From Armatimonadota bacterium (lineage in GTDB: Bacteria > Armatimonadota > UBA5829), in contig JAMCYN010000035.1 of NCBI GenBank assembly GCA_023474015.1, forward strand, positions 25,538-38,600: 13,063 nucleotides of DNA, written 5' to 3'. The notes under the pieces are model-generated. The model worked only from the letters and a program-made list of their open reading frames with translations, was not told the origin of the DNA and did no database searches. Both the position numbers and the translations under genes were made by a program. Of the stretch, positions 7,128 through 13,063 are shown piece by piece; the first letter of the stretch is position 1, and every line of letters begins with the position of its first letter.

Positions 7128-7691
7128 CTATGACATCAGTATGGCAATGACCTTGAGAGCCGTGTCACCTTCGTTTCTCGCGGCATGCAGTTTTCCTGCC
7201 TTGACGAAGAATGCATCCCCTGCCATGGCCTTAGAGGCCCCGCTGTTCACTACGTCCAATGTGAGTTCGCCTTCGATGACTATTCCACAGATGTCGCTCT
7301 TGTAGCTTTCCTTCTCAGTGACCTTCGTGTTCGGCTGATACTCCTCATACCTAAGCTCCATCTTGATGCCTGGGTGCTTTGGAAACGCGTAGTACCACGC
7401 GTGCTCATCATCTTCGGAGATCACCATCTCCGAACGTTTGAAGACAATACGCTCGGAAGGATCCTCTTCGCGTCTGTCGAGGAAAAACTCATAGATGCCG
7501 ACGTTCATACCATCCAGGAGTTTCTGCAAAGATATAACAGTCGGGCACGCATTTCCGGCCTCAATTTTTGAGATGTAGCTTACTGACAGGTCAGCCCTTG
7601 CCGCAAGCTCTCTCATCGACAACTTTCGCTCCTCCCGAAGCCACTTGATTTTTAGCCCGATAGACCTCGGGGCGAGCCTTTGATATTCCAA
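7128..7691 (-). CDS. XRE-family transcriptional regulator with C-terminal cupin domain
   Basis: The 187-residue protein has an N-terminal helix-turn-helix (about 11-70: IGLKIKWLREERKLSMREL, then LSVSYISKIEAGNACP and ISLQKLLDGMNVGIYEFF), followed by a cupin fold (about 105-187: CGIVIEGELTLDVV and AGDAFFVKAGKLHAARN). This is the domain plan of PuuR-type regulators that bind a small metabolite in the cupin. The HxH pair of metal-binding cupins is missing (KVTEKESYKSD at that place), so a metal-free ligand pocket is likely. The start is TTG at 7691: TAA lies in frame four codons upstream, no ATG fits before the HTH, and GGAGG (7707-7703) lies 11 nt away, a rather wide gap. It stands just upstream of the glycosidase operon on the same strand and probably controls it through the ATATARTGAAY sites; the ligand may be a sugar acid or other glycan breakdown product. 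Confidence 0.9.
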   Translation of the reverse strand: MEYQRLAPRSIGLKIKWLREERKLSMRELAARADLSVSYISKIEAGNACPTVISLQKLLDGMNVGIYEFFLDRREEDPSERIVFKRSEMVISEDDEHAWYYAFPKHPGIKMELRYEEYQPNTKVTEKESYKSDICGIVIEGELTLDVVNSGASKAMAGDAFFVKAGKLHAARNEGDTALKVIAILMS

Positions 7692-7820
7692 GGTTTGTGT
7701 TACCTCCGTGTGCCTTTTCTAGAACTTCCGCCAACGTATGAACCACACTACCCCAGCATCTGTTCGCATTATCCCCCAGCGACGTTCACTGCCAAGACTC
7801 GCTTCAAGTGAACTTGTTTT
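7692..7820. other. Intergenic region before the regulator
   Basis: These 129 bp hold several short motifs sharing GTTCA/TGAAC with the candidate operators: an imperfect palindrome CAAGTGAACTTG (7805-7816), GTTCACT (near 7784-7790) and GTATGAAC (7736-7743). A perfect 8-bp palindrome TTCTAGAA (7717-7724) lies about 25 bp before the TTG start. Autoregulation by the regulator could act here, but none of these is a full match to the 11-mer. No T-tract terminator follows the DUF4838 gene, and I see no clear promoter. Confidence 0.3.
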
Positions 7821-10800
7821 CTACTGCTGCAGGTAAGCCTGCCTTCCCGCGACCATGTAGTTGAAGATCGAGCCTTCGAATGCCGCCACGCGGTCCTTCT
7901 CGATCTGCGTCACGGCGGCAGCCTTGGCCTGCTGCATCAGCTGGGCCCAGTGATCCATTCGTTCCTGCGTGCCTAACAATCCCCAGTGTAATGCTTCTCC
8001 GGTCGGCCCGTTGGGCAGATGGTTCGCGGGGTCAATCCAGACCGCCTCAATCTCGTCGTACAGCTGCTCCATCGGCGCGGCAGCCGCCCCATAGAACTTC
8101 GTGAAGAACTCGTCTATGAGCGCATTGCCGTCCAGTGTCGGATCATCAGCCAGCTTGAACGTTACGTACATTTCCAGAGCTTCCCACAAACCATGCCGCA
8201 TGCTCTGGCTCGGATTGATGTAGGTCGGCTCTATCAGGAACCCGCGCACATGAGCCTGATGGAACAGCTTCATCTGCTTGACAATGTCATGCGCAAAGAA
8301 ACCGGGGAACGCGCGATAGGACGGGCTCGTCATCATCCCGTCGTAGTAAGGATAATTGAAGTACAGCCAGACATAATAGCGCCGTCCCGGCTGCGACCCC
8401 CACGTCGAGAGGTGCTTGAGATAACGGTCCTTCCACACTTGAGAAAACCAACCATCACGAGTGAACATAGTCACCGATGGCGCCACATTCGGATGCAGCG
8501 GGAACGAAGGAATCGCGAACCAGTCCCAGTAGAAGAAGTTGGTGAGGTACTTGCCCGGATTGGTCTGCGCCACCTGCCCCGCAATAGTGTTGGCAAAACC
8601 CCACACGTAGTCGCTCGCATACCCGCCCCAGTAGCCCTGCTGCCCACCGGGCTTGTTTAGATAAGCGGCGTCGGCCACAGCCCAGTTAGAGTTGTCGTTG
8701 GGCGCCAGGCTGTAGTAGTCCCCCCACACAACACCGGAGTTCGGGAAGTATCGCCACGGAGTTGCCCCCCACTCGATCCGCCCCCACAGCGTTTCGTCAA
8801 GATTCCCATCAAAATAGTTCCTAACGTCGGATACGACCTGCGCCTGGAAGCCGGGGTTGGCGTAGGCCGGCTGGTCGAGGCCCTGACCGAACCAGTCGGG
8901 ATGTGTCGCCGCGAACTGGTCATCGTACACTCCGAACGAGTGGTTCACGTGGTAGCGTTCTCCTCCGAAGCGCTGCCGCAGAGCAAACATCTGCATGTCT
9001 CTCTGGCTGATGCTGTTGGCGTCGGGGTACGGGTTGGCGTAGGTATCCAGAGAGAAATCCGCGGGCATCCTATACACCGTAGCGGTATAACGGCATTTCA
9101 TCGACGGAGAACGCCGGATTTGGGTGCCTGTAGCGCTCAACGTACTTACGGATGAACAGACCAGCCCGAAGTCGGTGGGCAGGTACCATCTCACGCCGCA
9201 GTACCTCTCCAGGAAGTCGTAGACCGCATAACACGTCCCGATATCGTCGTACGGAGACGGGACCGTCGCGTCCACAACGAAACCGGGGTTTGTCTGCCCT
9301 TGAGCGTCCCTGCCCATCAGCACGAGCGTGTTCGGCATGAACTTGATCAGATACTCCTGCTGGTCGAAGTCGCTGCTGTGCAGCCCGAGCGCCGCGGTGG
9401 CCGCGCTCTCGCCGACAAGAATCCTCGTCCCCTGCAAGTTGACATCGTCCGTAACAATTGGGAGAGTAGCGCCCGTGATCTTCTTGACATGGCTCTGCAG
9501 TTCACTTGCCGCGTAGCATGATATGCTATTGGCCGCGGTAAGGTTCATTGACAAGGTGAGGCCGGTCAGGTCATTGTTGTAGGTTCCATAGCTACTTCCA
9601 TAATCGCACGCAAAGTCGATGGTGTCTCCTGAAGCAACTACGATGGAGCCGTTATAAGACTGAGAGGGATTGGGGCCCTTTTGCGGATAGGTCCTGACGC
9701 CGTTGGAGTTGATCGTGCACCCGACGAATCCGTTGATAGGAGCATCCCACAACACGGACCCGTTTTTCACCACGTAAACGTGCGAAGTCGTTCCAGGGTC
9801 GTCTGCATTTTCGGGAATGTGATTCCCGGAGAACAGAGCCGAGACACTCAACAGCCCCGGGCTGGAAGCAGTCCACCTGAGCACTGGGATCTTCTTCAGG
9901 GATTGTCCATAGAAAATTTGCCTGCCCGGTTCGAAGCCAAGCTGATCGGGCGCCAGGTAGGCGAAGTGGCCCGCATCTTCGTTCCAGATCGGCGCGCTCG
10001 AATACGGATTCTTGCCAAGCACGGATGACTTTGCGAAGTACTGGAAGTTCCAAGTGGCATGAGTTGGCCACCAGGCGCCGGTCATCAAGGCCAGAGCCGT
10101 TCCGACCGATCCGGATTCCTCGCCATAGGTCCAAACCCCATTTGGGTTCGGGCCGGCGCCCTGCGGATCTCTGGGGAACGTCCAGTTCAGCGACTGCGGC
10201 TGAGGATCACCGTCCCTGGCGACCACTATTGTCGCGCTGGGATTGCCAGTATTGACCAGATCGATCTGAGCGGGAACCACCGGCGACACCGTCGATATGT
10301 CGTCGTCGATCCGCGGACGAATCACCCGCATCGTCAACTGCTCTTCTTTGGCAAGCCCCGCAACGCCCGTCACGATTACGTAGTCACCCTCAGCAGGCAG
10401 TTTCGCCGGCGGGCTGACCAGCCCGTCCAGGACAACTCTCACACCAACCGCATCGTAGGCATTGTCGTCGACGAGCCCACTGCCATCATCTACATACAAG
10501 AAACCGGAGTTGTTCAGCGTGACCCTCCCGGTGATCTTTACCAGGAGACCAGTCATATTCAGGCCCGTGTCAAGCTTCAGGCTCTTGTTGCCGACGCCCA
10601 GAGGAGCGACGTCGCTGCCCTGATCCTGCCCGCTGATCGCAGTGACGCCAAGATACCGCTCGCCGTTCGAGTCGGTGCCCATTCTGCCGGAAACCAATAT
10701 GTGGTCGCCCTGCCAGACCGCCGGCAGACCCGGATTCAGCACAATCTTGATGCCGGCGGCACGGTTCTCTTCCTCGATGTATGATGTCCCATCGATCTGC

Positions 10801-11627
10801 GTTGTAGAGGAAACCGTCACGACCTTCGGCGCGGTCACCAAGATGATCGCGTTGTCCGGATGCGATTTCAACTCGCCGAGCTTGTCGGTCTCGACGGAGA
10901 GCTCGTCCGTAATGGTGGCAACAAGACCTGTGCAGTCGTCCCAGGAATAGAGGCCCGGCGCATCGCCATAGTCACACGCGAAGTCTATTGTGTCTCCTGC
11001 ATTCACGTCCAGCGTGCGCGAGCACGCGTGAGATGGATCAGTCCCTTTCTGCGGCCAGTAGTAGGGCGCTGTCGCCCCGATGAAACCGTTGATCGGCGCG
11101 CTCCAGATTACTGAGCTGTTCTTCAGCACGTAGACATGCGAGGTCGTCCCCGGGTCGTTCGCGTCTCTGGGGATGTGATTGCCGGTGAAGGTCGCGCGAA
11201 CAGTTACACTTGTCGCATAGGGCGCGGTCCACCGAAGAACCGCCACCTTCTTGCCATCGTTCCTGGTGCAGTCGAACCACACCTGCCCCGCATCGACCCA
11301 CGCCGCCTTATTCGCCTCGCTGTAGTATCCGGGAAACGCCCAGACGGGCGCGGTCATGGTATTCTTCGCGATCACTGTGTAGCTGTAGAACTGCCGCTGA
11401 GCGCCGAACGACGGGTGGCTCAGCGCAAACGGACCGACCATCATATATGCCGAACCGCCCACGGACAAAGACTCCCGGTAGCTCCACACTCCGTGCGGAT
11501 TGGTGTCCGATCCCGGGGCGCCCCAATCGGCCGATGGGTCCCAGATCATCCCGAAGCATTCGCCGGTACCAGTTAAGAAGACTATTATCAGGACGGGTGT
11601 TATATACTTGCTAAAAATGAACTTCAT
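7821..11627 (-). CDS. Large secreted DUF4838 protein with duplicated beta domain and OB-like module
   Basis: The 1268-residue protein starts with a signal peptide (MKFIFSKYITPVLIIVFLTG, cleavage near residue 26). Domains in order: beta domain copy 1 (about 28-240), tandem OB-like module (about 260-440; TSYIEEENRAAGIKI, LLVKITGRV, FLYVDDGSG), beta domain copy 2 (about 481-695), an alpha-glucuronidase N-terminal-like segment (about 700-820; YAASELQSHVKKITGATLPI, RILVGES, YAVYDFLERYCGVRWYLP), and a DUF4838 region (about 840-1170). The last two parts are typical of DUF4838 proteins of polysaccharide-degrading bacteria, which are thought to be glycosidases, though reaction and catalytic residues are not established. 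The ATG at 11627 opens the signal peptide directly and has GAGAG upstream. ATG at 11657 would add ten residues (MGGVFERKAD) and touches the stop of the coding-like stretch at 11657-11764, so it remains possible. It is followed by the regulator gene after 129 bp. There is no visible anchor. Confidence 0.85.
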   Translation of the reverse strand: MKFIFSKYITPVLIIVFLTGTGECFGMIWDPSADWGAPGSDTNPHGVWSYRESLSVGGSAYMMVGPFALSHPSFGAQRQFYSYTVIAKNTMTAPVWAFPGYYSEANKAAWVDAGQVWFDCTRNDGKKVAVLRWTAPYATSVTVRATFTGNHIPRDANDPGTTSHVYVLKNSSVIWSAPINGFIGATAPYYWPQKGTDPSHACSRTLDVNAGDTIDFACDYGDAPGLYSWDDCTGLVATITDELSVETDKLGELKSHPDNAIILVTAPKVVTVSSTTQIDGTSYIEEENRAAGIKIVLNPGLPAVWQGDHILVSGRMGTDSNGERYLGVTAISGQDQGSDVAPLGVGNKSLKLDTGLNMTGLLVKITGRVTLNNSGFLYVDDGSGLVDDNAYDAVGVRVVLDGLVSPPAKLPAEGDYVIVTGVAGLAKEEQLTMRVIRPRIDDDISTVSPVVPAQIDLVNTGNPSATIVVARDGDPQPQSLNWTFPRDPQGAGPNPNGVWTYGEESGSVGTALALMTGAWWPTHATWNFQYFAKSSVLGKNPYSSAPIWNEDAGHFAYLAPDQLGFEPGRQIFYGQSLKKIPVLRWTASSPGLLSVSALFSGNHIPENADDPGTTSHVYVVKNGSVLWDAPINGFVGCTINSNGVRTYPQKGPNPSQSYNGSIVVASGDTIDFACDYGSSYGTYNNDLTGLTLSMNLTAANSISCYAASELQSHVKKITGATLPIVTDDVNLQGTRILVGESAATAALGLHSSDFDQQEYLIKFMPNTLVLMGRDAQGQTNPGFVVDATVPSPYDDIGTCYAVYDFLERYCGVRWYLPTDFGLVCSSVSTLSATGTQIRRSPSMKCRYTATVYRMPADFSLDTYANPYPDANSISQRDMQMFALRQRFGGERYHVNHSFGVYDDQFAATHPDWFGQGLDQPAYANPGFQAQVVSDVRNYFDGNLDETLWGRIEWGATPWRYFPNSGVVWGDYYSLAPNDNSNWAVADAAYLNKPGGQQGYWGGYASDYVWGFANTIAGQVAQTNPGKYLTNFFYWDWFAIPSFPLHPNVAPSVTMFTRDGWFSQVWKDRYLKHLSTWGSQPGRRYYVWLYFNYPYYDGMMTSPSYRAFPGFFAHDIVKQMKLFHQAHVRGFLIEPTYINPSQSMRHGLWEALEMYVTFKLADDPTLDGNALIDEFFTKFYGAAAAPMEQLYDEIEAVWIDPANHLPNGPTGEALHWGLLGTQERMDHWAQLMQQAKAAAVTQIEKDRVAAFEGSIFNYMVAGRQAYLQQ
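9543..10187 (-). repeat. Internal protein domain repeat, copy 2
   Basis: This encodes residues about 481-695 of the DUF4838 protein, directly before the alpha-glucuronidase-like segment. The conserved landmarks listed for copy 1 occur here in the same order. Copies 1 and 2 are separated by the OB-like module rather than being adjacent. Confidence 0.85.
10908..11546 (-). repeat. Internal protein domain repeat, copy 1
   Basis: This encodes residues about 28-240 of the DUF4838 protein. Shared landmarks with copy 2 are NPHGVWSY / NPNGVWTY, VLRWTA in both, FTGNHIPRDANDPGTTSHVY / FSGNHIPENADDPGTTSHVY, INGFIG / INGFVG, YWPQKG / TYPQKG, and GDTIDFACDYG in both. The nucleotide copies have clearly diverged, so the duplication is old. 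The fold looks like a beta-sandwich, possibly glycan binding. Confidence 0.85.
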
Positions 11628-11656
11628 ATCGGCTTTTCTCTCAAAGACACCACCCA

Positions 11657-11764
11657 TCAAGCCGCCGCAGGAGCTTTGGAGACTTCGACCACAAGTCCGA
11701 GAGCTTCGAGTCCGAGAGCTTCGAGCCGCTTCTTGTAATGGCGGATGATATCATTGGAGTCCCG
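11657..11764 (-). pseudogene. Coding-like remnant without start between the two secreted-protein genes
   Basis: After TAG (11767-11765) a frame runs 35 codons to TGA (11659-11657): RDSNDIIRHYKKRLEALG, then a repeated LEALG, then LVVEVSKAPAAA. It has no ATG, so it is a fragment, a frameshifted tail of the upstream gene (its frame is +1 to that gene), or chance. The charged helix followed by a short strand and an Ala tail is unlike the beta-rich neighbours and reminiscent of ends of some transposases, but I cannot assign a family. Its stop touches the ATG at 11657 of the next gene as TGATG. Confidence 0.3.
11694..11725. repeat. 15-bp tandem duplication
   Basis: The top-strand unit TCCGAGAGCTTCGAG occurs twice head to tail (11696-11710 and 11711-11725), and the 15-bp period extends two bases to the left. 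Fifteen bases keep the frame, giving LEALG twice in the coding-like minus-strand frame. The copies are identical, so the duplication is recent. Confidence 0.95.
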
Positions 11765-13063
11765 CTAGACCCCCAGGCTCCGTGACCTGTATCAGGCGGT
11801 GAACCTCACCGCCGACTGAGTAGCACGATGCTATTCCCGTGACCACTACGAACGCGTCCACGAGCGGCGGAGTGACTCCGAGATCAATGACCTTCACATC
11901 AACTCCCGATCCGTCGCTAATCATGAAGCTGCTTGTGCCCGTGTCTCTCGACTTGACCCTGCCCCACGTCCGCACAAGAAGCCCGATGTTGTTCAAACCC
12001 CACGCGCCCGTGATCCCACGCTGGCCCTTGACGGACGAGAGACTATACTGCCAGTCGCCGCCCCCAAGGTACAGGCTGCCGATGCCGACAGGCGCAATGC
12101 TCGCGGTCCCGCTCCCGACCGATACCGTGGCATCTATCCATCGCTCGTAGTCCATGCTCGTCCTCACCGGTCCGCCGACGTCCACCAACTTCCCAACAGC
12201 TAGGCCGTCCGGCAGTCCTCCAGCGGGATTGACCCTGATCCCTGCTGACCTGTTCATCTCCTCGACGTAAAAATATCCGCCGAATATCCGCGTCACGGCC
12301 TTCCCCGCCAGACCCACGGAAACGGACTCCAAAAGTCCCTTGGCGGCGCCTATCGTGATCCCGACATGCTCCACCACACTTATTCCGTCACTTGACGCGC
12401 TCCACGCGCTTGCGTTGCCGGCGTTGTCGCGGGCTTGAACACGGCAATAATAGCGCTTCCCATAATGCGATCCGACTACCGTCTTGCTGAACGTATTCCC
12501 GATATTGCCGTCAAACACGTCGTTCCCGCCGGGAGTGGTGCCAACTTGGCAGTTGTAGCTCGCTATGCCCGATCCCGTGTCGCTTGCCGCCGTCCAGTTG
12601 AAGACCAAGGAAGTGCTGTTCGTGAAAGCGCCCGCGTCCGTGGGAATGCCTGGGGTAGTCGGGGCCACCGTGTCCAGAATTATCGAGTCGGAAAATGTCG
12701 TATAATTGCCGGCAAAATCCTTGAACTGCGCATAGACAATCTTTGTCCCGTCACCTGATGGCATCGTCCAGGACTTGTTGGTCGAGTAGGCTTCCCACGC
12801 GCTCCAGCCGGAACCGGCGTTGGCGAACCTCATCTGGTAAACACCGCTCTCAGTGTCCGTGGCTGATGGTGTGAGTGTCACGGAAATAGAATTCGTGCAG
12901 GGAGCGCTGGAGTTGATTGTTATGCTTCCAGACGGGGCAGTGGTATCCGAGTCGCTCACCACGGAAGAGATAGTCCCCACGGCATCCTTGAACTGGGCGT
13001 ATACCGTGTTATATCCGGGCACGAAAGTCCAACTTCTGGTTGTGGCATAAGGTTCCCAGGCGG
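11751..13063 (-). CDS. Modular secreted or surface protein (Ig-like, FN3-like, OB-like domains), 5' end cut
   Basis: The frame is open to the right window edge, so the 437 visible residues are only the C-terminal part. GTG at 13022 is not the real start: the Ig-like motif already begins at the edge (WEPYATTRSWTFVPG). Two Ig-like units follow the pattern W-x-P/A-Y-x(4)-SWT...VYAQFKD (about 12950-13063 and 12690-12830), separated by TTAPSGSITINSSAP. Next comes an FN3-like domain (about 12370-12660; SGIASYNCQVGTTPGG, YYCRVQARDNAGNASAWS), and last a tandem OB-like domain (about 11760-12360; GYFYVEEMNRSAGIRVNP, LLVRTWGRV, FMISDGSGVDVKVID, VVVTGIAS). This plan suits a secreted or cell-surface carbohydrate-active or adhesion protein whose enzyme domain lies outside the window. 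No sorting signal or membrane anchor is seen at the C-terminus. The last domain is homologous to a module in the downstream DUF4838 protein. Stop TGA at 11753-11751. Confidence 0.8.
   Translation of the reverse strand, partial: AWEPYATTRSWTFVPGYNTVYAQFKDAVGTISSVVSDSDTTAPSGSITINSSAPCTNSISVTLTPSATDTESGVYQMRFANAGSGWSAWEAYSTNKSWTMPSGDGTKIVYAQFKDFAGNYTTFSDSIILDTVAPTTPGIPTDAGAFTNSTSLVFNWTAASDTGSGIASYNCQVGTTPGGNDVFDGNIGNTFSKTVVGSHYGKRYYCRVQARDNAGNASAWSASSDGISVVEHVGITIGAAKGLLESVSVGLAGKAVTRIFGGYFYVEEMNRSAGIRVNPAGGLPDGLAVGKLVDVGGPVRTSMDYERWIDATVSVGSGTASIAPVGIGSLYLGGGDWQYSLSSVKGQRGITGAWGLNNIGLLVRTWGRVKSRDTGTSSFMISDGSGVDVKVIDLGVTPPLVDAFVVVTGIASCYSVGGEVHRLIQVTEPGGLAGLQ

Noticed and set aside
8019..8660. 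213-codon plus-strand frame inside the DUF4838 gene
   Set aside because: Antisense shadow of a conserved domain; no motif of its own.
10059..10784. 241-codon plus-strand frame inside the DUF4838 gene
   Set aside because: Antisense shadow, Arg-rich, no start signal.
11608..11624. CTTGCTAAAAATGAAC, partly like an operator and sharing CTTGCTAAAAA with 6861-6871
   Set aside because: It lies in the signal-peptide codons of the DUF4838 gene and matches the 11-mer core at only 8 positions; the shared 11-mer is A-rich and probably coincidence.
1..13063. CRISPR array, tRNA, rRNA, prophage or complete insertion sequence
   Set aside because: No spaced repeat series, no tRNA-like or rRNA-like sequence, and no intact transposase or integrase frame was seen on either strand.

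Overview
The window looks like a carbohydrate-degradation island from an uncultured bacterium. All eight substantial genes or gene ends lie on the minus strand, so transcription runs from high to low coordinates. There are no rRNA or tRNA genes or other taxonomic anchors. Very large secreted proteins built from Ig-like, FN3 and OB-like modules, a DUF4838 protein and several clan-A or beta-helix glycosidases suggest Armatimonadota, Planctomycetota or Lentisphaerota-type bacteria. That placement is an inference, not a measurement.

Right part (about 7821-13063): two extracellular proteins. The first is the C-terminal end of a modular surface or secreted protein (Ig-like repeats, FN3-like, tandem OB-like domain) that enters from beyond the right edge. 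After a 123-bp gap comes a 1268-residue secreted DUF4838 protein. It carries two copies of a ~210-residue beta-rich domain, and between them the same OB-like module seen in its neighbour. The gap holds a 15-bp in-frame tandem duplication inside a coding-like stretch that has no start.

Middle (about 6684-7691): a 187-residue XRE-cupin regulator with a TTG start, then a 444-bp regulatory region. That region contains two copies of ATATAGTGAAC, a plausible promoter overlapping one of them, a weak hairpin followed by seven T, and a 29-codon small ORF with a good ribosome binding site.

Left part (1-6683): a probable four-gene operon. In order it holds a secreted clan-A glycosidase (753 aa), a five-bladed beta-propeller glycosidase-like protein (488 aa), a GH141-like parallel beta-helix protein (695 aa) and a clan-A glycosidase cut by the left edge. 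The last three show no signal peptide. The secreted enzyme may trim a plant- or algal-type glycan outside and the others finish it inside.

The two most interesting points are these. (1) Three same-orientation sites, ATATARTGAAY, lie before the secreted glycosidase (two) and the propeller gene (one). They closely resemble the operator remembered for E. coli PuuR, also an XRE-cupin protein, so a local regulator-operator circuit can be proposed. (2) The 265 bp between the secreted glycosidase and the propeller gene is not empty: the -1 frame is open for 89 codons after the glycosidase stop and ends in an ATGA overlap with the propeller start. This suggests a frameshifted C-terminal extension.
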